Assembly: GCA_031258715.1 (NCBI GenBank)
Contig: JAIRMN010000111.1
Location: 1-44,482 of the forward strand
DNA length: 44,482 bases
Reading direction: 5' to 3'
DNA from: Zoogloeaceae bacterium
GTDB taxonomy: Bacteria > Pseudomonadota > Gammaproteobacteria > Burkholderiales > Rhodocyclaceae
The first letter of the stretch is position 1. The number at the start of each line of letters is the position of its first letter. Positions 1 to 8,989 of the stretch are shown one piece after another. The notes below the pieces were generated by a model, which saw only the letters and a program-made list of their open reading frames with translations, made no database searches and was not told the DNA's origin. The translations under genes were made by a program, and so were the position numbers.

Positions 1-276
1 CAGATGCTGAACCGGCAGATCGGCGAGATCGACCATGACATCGAGCAGCACATGAAGCAGCGCTTTGCCGAACAGCGCAAACGACTGGAAGGCATCAAGG
101 GGGCGGACGTCGGGACGCAGACGACGCTGTTGGCGGCCTTGCCGAAACTGGGCAAGCTGTCCTCCGCCTTTACGCAAAACCATTTGAATCGCGCCTTGCA
201 GCATCGCAAAACCCAAGTCAGGCGACAAAGAATGGAAAGTCCATGTCCGGATATTTTCCGGCGATCAGCGCGGTGA
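1..276 (+). pseudogene. IS110-type transposase remnant
   Basis: An open frame from base 4 encodes about 60 residues resembling the middle of IS110-family transposases: a helical stretch beginning LNRQIGEIDHDIEQHM, followed by GIKGADVGTQTTLLAALPKL, which corresponds to the family's SIPGIG..A..LLAELP region. The similarity stops near base 190. The frame then runs antisense into the 3' end of dadA before stopping at 276. Neither the N-terminal catalytic domain nor the C-terminal helix-hairpin-helix part is complete, so this is a truncated copy whose remainder lies left of the window or is lost. The family call rests on motif pattern only. Confidence 0.55.
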
Positions 277-1489
277 GCGAGCTAGCGGAACCGCAGGCGA
301 GCGTCCAGCCCAGTGTGCCGTGGCCGGTATTGAGCCATAGTCCGGGGAGTTTGCTCTGGCCGATCAGGGGAACATTGGAAGGCGTGGCGGGACGCAGGCC
401 GCACCAGAATTGCGGGTCGCCCTCAAAGCGCAGTTCCGGGAACAATTCCCGCACACGGGTCAGCAAGGCCTGGCATCGGGGGGCATCGAGCGCCAGATCG
501 TAGCCATTGAATTCCGCCGTGCCCGCGACACGCAGGCGATTGCCCAGGCGCGAAAACACCAGCTTGCGACTGTCGTCGGTAAGACTGACGCAAGGCGCGG
601 GTGAGTCCGGCGCGAGGCTCAGGGTCGCGGAATAACCCTTGGCGGGATAGACTGGCAGGCGAATACCATAAGGCCGCAAAAAGGGCGCGGAATAGCTGCC
701 CAGGGCCAGCACCGAAGCCTCCGCCTGGAAACACCGGTCATCTTCCAGGATGACGCCTTCCACCCGATTCCCGCGCACGTCGAGCCGGGCAATGGGCGCG
801 TCAAGACGAAATTCGACGCCGAGGGCGGCGGCGCGCGCGGCAAGCGCCTGGGTAAAGCGGCAGGCGTCGCCAGATTCGTCAGCGGGCGTGTAATCGCCGC
901 CCACCAGGAGATGACGCGCCGACGCGAGCGCTGGTTCGATCTCGACGCAGGCTTGCGCGTCCACTGGGTTGCGTACCAGACCGCAATCCCGCATCAGGCG
1001 AGCGGCGCGCTGAGCGTTCGAAAAGGATCGATGGTCGGTGTAAAGATGCAGGATGCCTTTTTGCAGGCCATCGTATGCGCGGTTGAAATCCGTTCCCTCC
1101 ATCTCGCTCAATTGCTGGCGCAGGATTTGCAGTTGCCTGCGGCTTTCCAGCGCCAGACGGACGATAGCGCGAGTATTGGCGCGGGTACGGGCGGGCAGGC
1201 AGTTGCCCAGGAAGGCCAGCGACCAGCGCATGAGCGGCAAATCGCGCGGATGCGGACGAAAGCGGAGCGGCGCATCCTCCCGTCCCAGCCAGGCCAGAAT
1301 CTGTAGCAGGACGTGGGGATTGGCCCAGGGCTCGGCGTGAGAGGCAGAAATCTGCCCGCCATTGGCGTGGCTGGTTTCCTCGGCAACGGCGGCGCGGCGT
1401 TCGATGACTGCGACATCATGCCCGGCCTGGCGCAGATACCACGCGCTGGTGACGCCAATCACCCCCGCGCCGAGAACGAGAATTTTCAT
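218..1489 (-). CDS. dadA: D-amino acid dehydrogenase
   Basis: A 423-residue FAD-dependent oxidoreductase of the DadA type, which deaminates D-amino acids (typically D-alanine) to 2-oxo acids and passes electrons to the respiratory chain at the inner membrane. The N-terminus carries the Rossmann motif GAGVIGVTSAWYLRQAGHDV for FAD binding. The C-terminus has the conserved GLRPATPSNVPLIG and NTGHGTLGWTLACGS segments. Length matches the family (about 415-435). The gene is transcribed leftward and ends with TGA. Its 3' end meets the IS110 remnant and its 5' side faces the terminator hairpins at 1538-1610. No dadX racemase is visible in the window. Confidence 0.9.
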   Translation of the reverse strand: MKILVLGAGVIGVTSAWYLRQAGHDVAVIERRAAVAEETSHANGGQISASHAEPWANPHVLLQILAWLGREDAPLRFRPHPRDLPLMRWSLAFLGNCLPARTRANTRAIVRLALESRRQLQILRQQLSEMEGTDFNRAYDGLQKGILHLYTDHRSFSNAQRAARLMRDCGLVRNPVDAQACVEIEPALASARHLLVGGDYTPADESGDACRFTQALAARAAALGVEFRLDAPIARLDVRGNRVEGVILEDDRCFQAEASVLALGSYSAPFLRPYGIRLPVYPAKGYSATLSLAPDSPAPCVSLTDDSRKLVFSRLGNRLRVAGTAEFNGYDLALDAPRCQALLTRVRELFPELRFEGDPQFWCGLRPATPSNVPLIGQSKLPGLWLNTGHGTLGWTLACGSASSLTALIAGKYPDMDFPFFVA

Positions 1490-1537
1490 CCAAAAACTAA
1501 CTCCGGTTTGAAACCCCGCCCTTCAGGGCAGTGCGAA

Positions 1538-1573
1538 GGTCGAAACCCCGGCCTGAATGCCGGGGTTTCGACC
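1538..1573. terminator. Hairpin terminator 1
   Basis: Perfect 15-bp inverted repeat (GGTCGAAACCCCGGC and its complement) around a 6-nt loop between the spoT stop and the dadA start. It has no long T run, but position and strength suggest it ends transcription leaving spoT before dadA. Confidence 0.5.
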
Positions 1574-1578
1574 GTAGC

Positions 1579-1638
1579 CATTGGGGAGGGGAGAGAACCC
1601 CTCCCCAATGAGTCAGACCGACAGCCCTGAAGGGCTGT
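1579..1638. terminator. Hairpin terminators 2 and 3
   Basis: Bases 1579-1610 form a perfect 13-bp stem (CATTGGGGAGGGG) with a 6-nt loop. Bases 1621-1638 form a second short stem, ACAGCCCT/AGGGCTGT, with a 2-nt loop, 33 bp past the spoT stop codon. Together with the hairpin at 1538 they make a compact three-stem block consistent with termination of the minus-strand spoT operon. Confidence 0.5.
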
Positions 1639-1671
1639 CCTGCGCCGCGCTTCCTTCGCATACAGCCCCAT

Positions 1672-3939
1672 CTATTCGCCGTGCGCCGTCACGCGATGGA
1701 TTCTCACCACCTGCGGAATGCGGCGCAGGTTTTTCATGACCTGCGCCAGATGGACGCGCGATCCGACCTGGAGAATGAAATTGAGATGGGAATGGCATTT
1801 TTCCGCGTCGCCTTCCATTGTGACGTTCTCGATGTTGGAACCGGACTGCGAAATGGCGGCGGCAACCTGCGCGAGCGTACCGCGCGCGTTCTCGACTTCC
1901 AGGCTGATGCGCACGTCAAAGAGGCGTCCCGGATCCGGCTCCCATTCCACGTCTATCCATTTATTGGGTTCGCGCGAGCGCGATTTGCGGATGACGAGAC
2001 AATCGTGGGTATGGATGATCAATCCCTGCCCTTTCTTGATGGAGCCAACGATGGGATCGCCGGGAATGGGCTGGCAACACTTGGCAAGCTGGATGGCCAT
2101 GCCTTCCGCGCCCCGGATAATCAGGGTTCCGGCATAGGGTACGGCAACGACGGTATCGTCGGCCAAAAGACGGCTGGCGACGATTTCCGCCAGACGCTTG
2201 CCCAGGCCGATGTCCGTAAAGACTTCCCTGGCGCTGTGGTTGCCGCCCGCCTTGATGAGATGCTCCCAAGCGGCAGCAGGAACCTTTTCGGGAGAAACGC
2301 CGCGATGGATGAGTTCCTGATTGAGCAAGCGCTCGCCCAGCGCGGCGGATTCCTCGTTATGCACGGTACGCAAAAAGTGACGGATGCGACTCCTGGCGCG
2401 GCCTGTCTTCACATAACTCAACCAGACGGGATTGGGATGGGCGTGGACGGCGGTGACGATTTCCACGAGATCGCCATTTTTCAGTTCCGCGCGCAGGGGA
2501 GCGGATTCGTGGTTGATGCGTGCGGCAATGCAGCGGTTGCCGACATCCGTGTGAATGGCATAGGCCAGGTCGACCGGCGTCGCGCCCTGCGGCAGGTTGA
2601 TGATGTGTCCCTTGGGCGTGAAGACGTAGACATCGTCCGGGAAGAGATCGATTTTGACGTTTTCAAGGAATTCGGAAGAATCGCCGCTCTGCATTTCCAA
2701 AAGGGAATGCAGCCATTTGTGGGTACGGATGTGCAGGTCGGCGCCGCCGTGCTCGGTATCCTTGTAGAGCCAGTGCGCCGCGATGCCTTCGCGCGCGATG
2801 TGGTGCATTTCCTCGGTGCGTATTTGGATTTCCAGCGGCACGCCGGTCGGGCCGATCAGGGTGGTATGCAGAGACTGGTAGCCATTGGCCTTGGGAAGCG
2901 CGATGTAATCCTTGACCTTGCCGGGTACGGGCTTGTAGAGGGCGTGCAGCGCGCCCAGCGCCAGATAGCAGGTGGGAATGTCAGGCAGGATGACGCGAAA
3001 GCCGTAAATATCCTGGATATGGGCAAAGCGGCGATGCTTGAGCGCCATCTTGCTGTACAGGGAATAGAGGCTTTTTTCACGCCCGAACACCCGCGCGCCA
3101 TGAATGCCGACCTCGGCGATTTTTTGCCGGATGCTGTTCTGGATACGGCTGATGAGTTCCTTGTTGTCGCCCTGGAAGACGGTCATGGCGCGCGCCAATA
3201 CCCGCGCGCGCAACGGATGCAGAAGATGGAAGGACGTATCCTGCAAATCTCGGAACATCTTGTGGAGACCCAGACGGTTAGCGATGGGCGCGTAGATTTC
3301 CAGGGTTTCCAGCGCGATGCGCTGGCGCTTGTCGGCGCGAATCGCGGACATGGTGTGCAGGTTGTGATGCCGATCCGCCAGCTTGATCAAGACTACGCGC
3401 AAATCGCGCGCCATCGCCAGCATCATCTTGCGAAAGTTTTCCGCCTGCGCCTCGCGGTAGGAAGAAAACTCGATTTTGTCGAGCTTGGAAAGCCCATCGA
3501 CCAGTTCAGCAATGCTCGGATTAAAGCGTTTTGCCAGTTCCGCCTTGGCGATGCCCGCGTCTTCCTGAACATCATGCAGCAGGGCGGCGCAGATGGCGTC
3601 GGCATCCATACGCCAGCCGGCGATCATGCTGGCGACAGCCAGCGGATGGGTGATGTAGGGTTCGCCGGAAAACCGTGTCTGATCTAGATGGGCGCGACAG
3701 GCGTAGTCCAGCGCCGACTTGATGCGCCCGATGTCGTCGGGCTTGAGATAATCCAGGCAGGCGAGGAAATTCCGGCAGGCCGGATTGCTGTCGGAAAACG
3801 GGGCGACGGAAGGCACGGCGGAAAAACAGGCGGCGGGTTCGGCCTCGTCCGCGTCATCGCCGCCGCTGGTCGCCACGGCGTTCCCCTCGGGCGGCGGCGA
3901 GGCAAGGCGGAAAGATTCTTCGTGCATGACCTCGTGCAT
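1672..3939 (-). CDS. spoT: Bifunctional (p)ppGpp synthetase/hydrolase
   Basis: A 755-residue RelA/SpoT homologue that makes and degrades the alarmone (p)ppGpp. The HD hydrolase domain is intact (HITHPLAVASMIAG-like region and LLHDVQEDAGIAK at about residues 120-150), which argues for SpoT/Rsh rather than hydrolase-dead RelA. The synthetase domain follows (DIYGFRVI, then GYQSLHTTLIGPTGVPLEIQ at about 340-370), then a TGS domain (VFTPKGHIINLPQGATPVDLAYAIHT), and a C-terminal ACT domain. The stop is TAG. The order spoT-rpoZ-gmk is the classical proteobacterial arrangement. Two in-frame Met codons (residues 1 and 5) are possible starts. Confidence 0.93.
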   Translation of the reverse strand: MHEVMHEESFRLASPPPEGNAVATSGGDDADEAEPAACFSAVPSVAPFSDSNPACRNFLACLDYLKPDDIGRIKSALDYACRAHLDQTRFSGEPYITHPLAVASMIAGWRMDADAICAALLHDVQEDAGIAKAELAKRFNPSIAELVDGLSKLDKIEFSSYREAQAENFRKMMLAMARDLRVVLIKLADRHHNLHTMSAIRADKRQRIALETLEIYAPIANRLGLHKMFRDLQDTSFHLLHPLRARVLARAMTVFQGDNKELISRIQNSIRQKIAEVGIHGARVFGREKSLYSLYSKMALKHRRFAHIQDIYGFRVILPDIPTCYLALGALHALYKPVPGKVKDYIALPKANGYQSLHTTLIGPTGVPLEIQIRTEEMHHIAREGIAAHWLYKDTEHGGADLHIRTHKWLHSLLEMQSGDSSEFLENVKIDLFPDDVYVFTPKGHIINLPQGATPVDLAYAIHTDVGNRCIAARINHESAPLRAELKNGDLVEIVTAVHAHPNPVWLSYVKTGRARSRIRHFLRTVHNEESAALGERLLNQELIHRGVSPEKVPAAAWEHLIKAGGNHSAREVFTDIGLGKRLAEIVASRLLADDTVVAVPYAGTLIIRGAEGMAIQLAKCCQPIPGDPIVGSIKKGQGLIIHTHDCLVIRKSRSREPNKWIDVEWEPDPGRLFDVRISLEVENARGTLAQVAAAISQSGSNIENVTMEGDAEKCHSHLNFILQVGSRVHLAQVMKNLRRIPQVVRIHRVTAHGE

Positions 3940-3971
3940 GATGACCTGCCTTACGCCTGCCCGCCCGGTAT

Positions 3972-4178
3972 TCAGGCTTGTCCGCGGTTCAACACTTCCT
4001 TTCCGACCTTGGCGGCGGCGATCTCGCGCAGGGCGATGACCGTCGGCTTGTCCTTCGCGTCGTCCACCAAGGGCGTCGCGCCAGCAAGCAACTGCCGCGC
4101 GCGGTGGGCCGCGGAAAGCGACATTTCAAAGCGATTGGGAATGTGTTTCAGGCAATCTTCAACAGTAATGCGCGCCAT
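3972..4178 (-). CDS. rpoZ: RNA polymerase omega subunit
   Basis: A 68-residue protein starting [19 protein letters not shown], the hallmark of bacterial omega, which stabilises beta-prime in RNA polymerase and carries part of the ppGpp site. The family motif ARQL and the [10 protein letters not shown] segment are present. The longer frame upstream of this Met has no family resemblance, so I place the start at 4178. The gene lies between gmk and spoT on the same strand, with short gaps indicating one operon. Confidence 0.92.
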   Translation of the reverse strand: MARITVEDCLKHIPNRFEMSLSAAHRARQLLAGATPLVDDAKDKPTVIALREIAAAKVGKEVLNRGQA

Positions 4179-4188
4179 GATGCGGTTC

Positions 4189-4815
4189 TCACAGGGATGA
4201 AAATTCAAAGTATTCGGGATGCCGCCGACGCTGACAAGAAAGCGTGAGCCGCGATGCCGCAACGACGCTTGCGAGCTGGGCATACGCCGTCTCCAAATCA
4301 GCGTTCATGATAACATAGTCGAAGTCATCCACATGCCGGATTTCCTCGCGCGCTGCCAGAAGACGCCGTTCGATGACTTCGGCGTCATCCGTGCCGCGCC
4401 CGCGCAAGCGTTCCGACAACGCTTCCAGCGAAGGCGGCAAAATGAAAATGCCGATGGACTGAGGAAATATCGCGCGCGCCTGCGCCGCGCCCTGCCAGTC
4501 GATTTCCAGGAGCACATCGCGTCCCGCCGCCCATTCCGCAGCTATCACGCGGCGGGAGGTGCCATAGTGATAGCCATACACCTTTGCCCATTCGAGAAAA
4601 TCCCCAGCTTCTTGCAGGGACTCGAAACGCGCTTCGTCCATGAAATGGTAGTCTCGCCCGTCGACTTCGCCCGGACGCGGCAAACGGGTGGTACAGGAAA
4701 TCGAAAGGACGAGATTCGGCGTCCGATCGACGAGACGGCGCACCAAGGTCGTCTTGCCCGCGCCTGAAGGCGCGGCGATGATGAACAACAAACCGGACAT
4801 GGACGCGCCGCTCAT
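4189..4815 (-). CDS. gmk: Guanylate kinase
   Basis: GMP kinase (GMP + ATP to GDP + ADP). The P-loop [14 protein letters not shown] lies near the N-terminus, followed by the GMP-binding region with [19 protein letters not shown] and [12 protein letters not shown]. About 208 residues, the family size. The first Met gives [10 protein letters not shown] and overlaps the upstream lipoprotein stop by four bases. The second Met (4800) would give the usual short N-terminus. The stop is 10 bp before the rpoZ start, so the two genes are probably co-transcribed. Confidence 0.93.
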   Translation of the reverse strand: MSGASMSGLLFIIAAPSGAGKTTLVRRLVDRTPNLVLSISCTTRLPRPGEVDGRDYHFMDEARFESLQEAGDFLEWAKVYGYHYGTSRRVIAAEWAAGRDVLLEIDWQGAAQARAIFPQSIGIFILPPSLEALSERLRGRGTDDAEVIERRLLAAREEIRHVDDFDYVIMNADLETAYAQLASVVAASRLTLSCQRRRHPEYFEFSSL

Positions 4816-5468
4816 TTCCCGCCCGCAGCGCCGTCGGTGGACGTGGCGGAATGGGCGATGCTGCTTTCGATGCGGCGGATTTCCTCGTCGCTTTCCTTCA
4901 CCAGGAGACTGACCACTTTCAACACGCCCCGCGTGGTGCTCGCGATCTGCGTGGCGGCGACGGCTTCACGCTCGCTCACGATACCAAGCAGAAAGACCAC
5001 GCCCGCTTCCGTCACCACCTTCACATGACTGGCGGTAAATTGATCGGCGTCGATAAAACGCGCCTTGACCTTGGAACTGATGAAAGCGTCATTGCTGCGC
5101 GACGCGAGGCTGCTGTTGCCCGACAGGACGACTTCGTTCAACACTTCCTGCACGTTTTCGATGTGGCGCGCCTCTTCGGCAATCCGCGCCCTGACCGTCT
5201 CGCTGGGCGCTTCGCCCGTGATCAGCAGACGGCGGTTGTAGCTCGTGAAATTGACGTGACTGACTTCCTTCAGGGCACTGGAAAGTCGGGTGGCGGCCTT
5301 GAGTTCGATGGCTGTGTCGTCGGTCTGGACGCCGATGGAACGGCGATCCACAACCGCCATGACGCCGGTGGTCGCGCCAACCAGCGCCACGCCAAAGCAA
5401 CCTTGCAGGGCGGGCAGCAGCATCAGCAAGGCGAGACAGACATAGACAGGATGGACGGCACGTTTCAT
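4812..5468 (-). CDS. dolP: BON-domain outer-membrane lipoprotein (DolP/YraP-like)
   Basis: A 218-residue exported lipoprotein: lipoprotein signal peptide ending LLPALQGC (lipobox Cys at about residue 24), followed by two BON domains (about 65-125 and 140-205) with the G(V)xxLxGxV-type repeats typical of OsmY/YraP. DolP supports outer-membrane integrity at the division site in gamma- and betaproteobacteria. Its position beside diaA and yraN reproduces the yraN-diaA-yraP cluster, supporting the assignment. The stop overlaps the gmk start (ATGA). Confidence 0.82.
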   Translation of the reverse strand: MKRAVHPVYVCLALLMLLPALQGCFGVALVGATTGVMAVVDRRSIGVQTDDTAIELKAATRLSSALKEVSHVNFTSYNRRLLITGEAPSETVRARIAEEARHIENVQEVLNEVVLSGNSSLASRSNDAFISSKVKARFIDADQFTASHVKVVTEAGVVFLLGIVSEREAVAATQIASTTRGVLKVVSLLVKESDEEIRRIESSIAHSATSTDGAAGGK

Positions 5469-5524
5469 TTTTCAGCTCCTGGTTAAAAGTCGATGAGAAC
5501 GGAGCGAACGACGCGCTCCCCTGC

Positions 5525-6112
5525 TCAATTCTTGGTTAAAAGGTTGTCGATGGCGTCACATAGACAGTGGATGAGCAAAAGATGGGTTTCCTGGACGCGG
5601 GCGGTGCGTTTGTCGGGAACGGCTAGGAGGATGTCCCCTGCCCGCAGAAGTTCCCGCATCTGGCCGCCCTCCGCGCCGGTCAGGGCGATAACCCGCATTT
5701 CCCGCTCGTGCGCGGCGTGGAGGGCGGCCAACACGTTCTCCGAATTGCCGGAGGTGGAAATCGCCAGCAACACGTCGCCCGCGCGTCCTAGGGCGCGCAC
5801 CTGGCGGGAAAAAATGCGCGAAAAGCCATAATCATTGCCAACGGCGGTAAGAATGGAGGTATCGGTGGTGAGCGCGATGGCGGAAAGTTCCTGGCGTTCC
5901 GTCTCGAAACGCCCGACCAGTTCGGCGGCAAAGTGCTGGGCGTCGGCGGCGGAACCGCCATTGCCGCAGGCTAGGACACGACCGCCGTCCAGCAGGGCGC
6001 GCGTCACGCATTCACTGGCATCGACCAGCGGCGAGGCCAGCAATTCCATCGACGCCTGCTTGACGCGGACGCTGTCCAAAAAATGCTGGCGAACGCGATT
6101 GATTGAATCCAT
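5525..6112 (-). CDS. diaA: SIS-domain protein DiaA/GmhA
   Basis: A 195-residue SIS-domain protein with the nucleotide/sugar-phosphate loop GNGGSAADAQHFAAELVGRF and STSGNSENVLAA. The family includes sedoheptulose-7-phosphate isomerase (GmhA) and the DnaA-binding initiation factor DiaA, which share fold and size. The adjacent yraN and dolP genes match the usual diaA locus, so I prefer DiaA, but catalytic specificity cannot be read from the sequence. ATG at 6112 gives a start matching the family (MDSINRVRQHFLDS); a longer upstream frame shows no similarity. Confidence 0.82.
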   Translation of the reverse strand: MDSINRVRQHFLDSVRVKQASMELLASPLVDASECVTRALLDGGRVLACGNGGSAADAQHFAAELVGRFETERQELSAIALTTDTSILTAVGNDYGFSRIFSRQVRALGRAGDVLLAISTSGNSENVLAALHAAHEREMRVIALTGAEGGQMRELLRAGDILLAVPDKRTARVQETHLLLIHCLCDAIDNLLTKN

Positions 6113-6146
6113 CCCGAACCGATTGTCAAAAATATAGATTTTAGCA

Positions 6147-6536
6147 TCACAGTTCCAGCCATACCTCAAATTCCAGCCGTTGCCAGGGGTCTTCGGCCTC
6201 CGGTTCCAAGCGGGAAATCCGGGCGTGGAGCGTCCTGCCCCGATCCAGTACGGCAGCCACGGCGCGATTTTCCCGGCGCGGCACATAGCCCAGTTGCCGT
6301 CCCTGCCACTCCACGCGAACAGCCCTGGCATCGTAAGGATTATCCGGCTCACGGACGAGCGTCAGCGCGTCGCCCACGCGCATGGCGGCATGCAGATTCG
6401 CCAGCGCGTGAAACTGGCTGCCCGCCAGCGGCGAGGATTGCACGAGCAGGCGCACATGCGCTTCCTCGCCCCAGAGCGGACTGGCAAGGAGCGCCAGCGA
6501 CAGGCAGAGGCGTTCAATCGTCCGCCGTAAAGGCAT
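6147..6536 (-). CDS. Exported HIRAN-domain protein
   Basis: A 129-residue protein with a predicted signal peptide (basic MPLRRT, then LCLSLALLASPLWG) and a HIRAN domain filling the rest: AGSQFHALANLHAAMRVGD, REPDNPYDARAVRV and QLGYVPRRENRAVAAVLDRG. HIRAN domains bind 3' DNA ends in SNF2-type helicases. The stand-alone secreted bacterial form has no established role. The start overlaps the yraN 3' end by 23 bp, implying translational coupling. Confidence 0.75.
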   Translation of the reverse strand: MPLRRTIERLCLSLALLASPLWGEEAHVRLLVQSSPLAGSQFHALANLHAAMRVGDALTLVREPDNPYDARAVRVEWQGRQLGYVPRRENRAVAAVLDRGRTLHARISRLEPEAEDPWQRLEFEVWLEL

Positions 6537-6918
6537 GGCGTATCCATTCCAGATTGTTGGCGTCGAGGTTATCGAGCAATACGCAATCGAAGCGGCAGTT
6601 GCCGCATCCGGGATGGCGCAGCCGCCAGTGCGCCGCCGCGAGCAGCAGACGGCGGCGCTTTGGGGCGTCGATGCTGCCGATTGCGCCGCCAAACGCCTTT
6701 GATCGGCGCAAGCGCACTTCCACGAAGACCGTAACTCCGCCCTCTCGGGCGACGAGATCGATTTCGCCGCCGCGCACGCGAAAATTGCGCGCGACGATGA
6801 CAAGACCGCGCGCGCGCAGATAATTTGCCGCCAGCGTCTCCGCGCGCATACCATCCGAACTTTCCGGATCGCGCCCTGCCTTTTTCCAAAGATCGGACAA
6901 CCAGTTTTTCATGCCCAT
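6514..6918 (-). CDS. yraN: YraN family endonuclease-like protein (UPF0102)
   Basis: A 134-residue YraN/UPF0102 protein with the restriction-endonuclease-like fold signature: E(TLAANYLRARG)..., RVRGGEIDLVAREGGVTVFV and EVRLRR, corresponding to the family's GEIDLI..d....vFVEVK core. The catalytic E-ID-E-x-K pattern has R in place of the usual K in VEVRLRR. The gene is divergent from rsmI with only 12 bp between start codons, so their promoters must overlap or lie within coding sequence. Confidence 0.87.
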   Translation of the reverse strand: MGMKNWLSDLWKKAGRDPESSDGMRAETLAANYLRARGLVIVARNFRVRGGEIDLVAREGGVTVFVEVRLRRSKAFGGAIGSIDAPKRRRLLLAAAHWRLRHPGCGNCRFDCVLLDNLDANNLEWIRHAFTADD

Positions 6919-6930
6919 TCCGTTTCCACC

Positions 6931-7845
6931 ATGACTATAGAATACGCGCCATTGTATGTCGTTCCCACGCCGCTGGGAAACCTTGCCGATATTTCCGAAC
7001 GTGCCCGCGACGCGCTCCGCGCCGTTTTCTGGGTAGCGGCGGAAGATACCCGCCACTCCGCGCCGCTCTTGCGGCACATTGGCGCAAAGGCGCGTCTTCT
7101 GCCCGCGCATGCGCACAACGAGAATGCCGCCGCCCAACGGGTGCTGGCGATCCTAGCGCGAGGCGAGTCCGTGGCCCTGATTTCGGATGCCGGGACACCG
7201 GGCATCTCCGATCCCGGCGCGCGCATCGTCGCCCATGCCCACGCCGCGGGCGCGCGGGTCATCCCCCTGCCCGGCCCCTGCGCCGCCGTCACCGCCCTTT
7301 CCGCCGCCGGGTTCTCCGAGGCGCAATGGCTTTTTTTCGGTTTCCTGCCCGCCCGGAGCGGACAACGCCGCGCGGCGCTGAAAACGATAGCCGCCCTGCC
7401 CTGTGCGCTGGCCTTCTACGAAGCGCCGCACCGCATCCTGGAGAGCCTCACAGACATGGCGGAAGAACTGGGCGAAACGCGCGCGCTCCTGATTGCCCGC
7501 GAAATCAGCAAGCAATTCGAAACGCTCCAGCGCCTACTGCTGGGCGAGGCCGCCGCCTGGATCGCCGCCGACCCGATGCGCCAGAAAGGAGAATTCACGC
7601 TCATCGTCTCCGGCGCGACCGTCTCTCCGGCAGACGAAGGCGAACGCCTGCTGCGCCTCTTCCTCGCCGAAAACTTGCCCATCAAACAAGCCTCAAAACT
7701 GGCGGCAACCCTGAGCGGCCACAGCAAGAACGCCCTCTACGCCCAGGCGCTGGAGATCAGGCGTCAGAGGACAGAGCAGAGGACAGAAAAGCTACCGGCA
7801 GGTTATGAATCTAAATTGCTTCGTCGCTTTGCTCCTCGCTTTTGA
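6931..7845 (+). CDS. rsmI: 16S rRNA 2'-O-ribose C1402 methyltransferase
   Basis: RsmI methylates C1402 of 16S rRNA using S-adenosylmethionine, together with RsmH. The 304-residue protein opens with LYVVPTPLGNLADISERARD and contains AAEDTRHSAPLLRHIG, LISDAGTPGISDPGARIV and PGPCAAVTALSAAGF, all diagnostic tetrapyrrole-methylase-fold segments. The last ~25 residues (rich in R and Q, ending LLRRFAPRF) look like read-through into repeat-derived DNA rather than conserved protein. It is the last chromosomal gene before the prophage. Confidence 0.93.
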   Translation: MTIEYAPLYVVPTPLGNLADISERARDALRAVFWVAAEDTRHSAPLLRHIGAKARLLPAHAHNENAAAQRVLAILARGESVALISDAGTPGISDPGARIVAHAHAAGARVIPLPGPCAAVTALSAAGFSEAQWLFFGFLPARSGQRRAALKTIAALPCALAFYEAPHRILESLTDMAEELGETRALLIAREISKQFETLQRLLLGEAAAWIAADPMRQKGEFTLIVSGATVSPADEGERLLRLFLAENLPIKQASKLAATLSGHSKNALYAQALEIRRQRTEQRTEKLPAGYESKLLRRFAPRF

Positions 7846-8056
7846 CGAAGTTGGGCGCGTTCCAGATCGCGCCGCGCTCGCAATAACACTCCCCTCTCGT
7901 CATTGCGAGCGTAAGAACCTGTTTTAGAAATTGGCACAAGAAATGCTTTGACAGGAGATGATGAGTAGGGAGGTAGTGGATTCCGGGCGGGGTTTTGATG
8001 GGGAATTGACTTGTAAGCCGCATGGTTGCGCGCTTGTATCACGGCGGGGGGAATCT
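7846..8056. other. Chromosomal flank left of the prophage
   Basis: 211 bp without a convincing gene. It holds a short dispersed-repeat-like stretch (CGTCATTGCGAGCGTAAG, near 7900) similar to the CATTGCGAG repeat near 42275. No half of an IS5 transposase matching the right flank is visible here. Confidence 0.5.
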
Positions 8057-8070
8057 TGATTTTCGGACAC
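8057..8070 (+). repeat. Prophage left end, transposase-site-like repeat
   Basis: TGATTTTCGGACAC is the inverted match of the three right-end copies (core GTCCGAAAATCA). The TG terminal dinucleotide follows the Mu rule. Only one exact copy is seen here. A degenerate TGATTTAACGAC near 8140 could be a second transposase site. Confidence 0.65.
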
Positions 8071-8179
8071 TTTTGGGGGAAAAGTCGTAGAAAATCGGTA
8101 GAAAAATGCGGGAAATTCCCGATATGGCCGGTATAAAAATATGATTTAACGACCATTTGAAGGTCGGGATAACGAGTTC

Positions 8180-8989
8180 TTAGGGCGAAATCCACAACAC
8201 TTCCGTTCGATCCTTCGCGCCGCTGGCGGCGGCGTAGTGTTTGCGGGTGAGGCGTTGCCAGCCGGCCAGGGTGTCGTCGTAGAGGGCGCTCGCGTAGCCG
8301 GAGATCATCACGCGGCCACGGACGGTCTTGAGGAGGGCGAGGAACGCCAGATGCTGGCCGTCCGACATCTCGTGCCGATAGCATGATCCCTTGCAGCGCG
8401 TACTTGCTACATAAGGTGGATCGACAAAAAACAGTGCATCGGCGGTGTCCTGAACACGGATCACGTCGAGGGCGTCCAGGTGATCAATGACGACCCCGCG
8501 CAGGCGGCGGCAGACATGCGCGAGATGGCGCGGGTAGGTGTTCCACTCAAATGCCTTGCAGTGCCCGGTTTTCTGGCGATGGCGGGCGTTGGCAAAGGTA
8601 TTCTTGCCCGGATTGAATAATGCCGTGTGATGAAAGCTCATGTACGCCCGGATGATCGCCCGTTGCGCCCGGATGAGCGGATCAGCGGTTTGTAAAAACG
8701 CCTGCTCGAATTCCCGCCGCGCGTAGGGGGTGCGCTTCAGGATGCGGACGAGTTCCCGGCATCGGTCAGGGGACTGCAATATCCGAAACAGCCCGACGAT
8801 CTCATCGTCCAGGTCGTTATAAATCTCAACTTTTGAGCGTGGTTTTCGTAACAGCACCGAGGCCGCGCCGCCGAACGGCTCGACGTAAACCCGGTGTTCC
8901 GGCATATGCTCGATGATCCAGGGCGCGATCGCCCACTTGCCGCCGAAATAGCGCAGCGCCGAGCGGTTGACTTCCCGACTGATTTGCAT
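8180..8989 (-). CDS. D12-class DNA adenine methyltransferase
   Basis: A Dam-type N6-adenine methyltransferase (about 269 residues). The AdoMet-binding motif ALRYFGGKWAIAPWI opens the protein, VEPFGGAASVLL follows, and the catalytic motif is FFVDPPYVASTR (DPPY). It would methylate phage and host DNA and probably shields phage DNA from restriction, the job of Mom in Mu, which also sits at a phage terminus. I place the start at the Met preceding QISREVNRSALRYF. An in-frame upstream ATG at 9121 would add 44 Arg/Pro/Cys-rich residues without family similarity. A candidate late promoter site lies at 9150-9170. Confidence 0.88.
   Translation of the reverse strand: MQISREVNRSALRYFGGKWAIAPWIIEHMPEHRVYVEPFGGAASVLLRKPRSKVEIYNDLDDEIVGLFRILQSPDRCRELVRILKRTPYARREFEQAFLQTADPLIRAQRAIIRAYMSFHHTALFNPGKNTFANARHRQKTGHCKAFEWNTYPRHLAHVCRRLRGVVIDHLDALDVIRVQDTADALFFVDPPYVASTRCKGSCYRHEMSDGQHLAFLALLKTVRGRVMISGYASALYDDTLAGWQRLTRKHYAAASGAKDRTEVLWISP

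Noticed and set aside
1681-3687. 668-codon open frame opposite spoT
   Set aside because: It is the mirror of the GC-rich spoT coding frame; the translation shows no domain and is His/Asp/Gly-rich as expected of antisense shadows.
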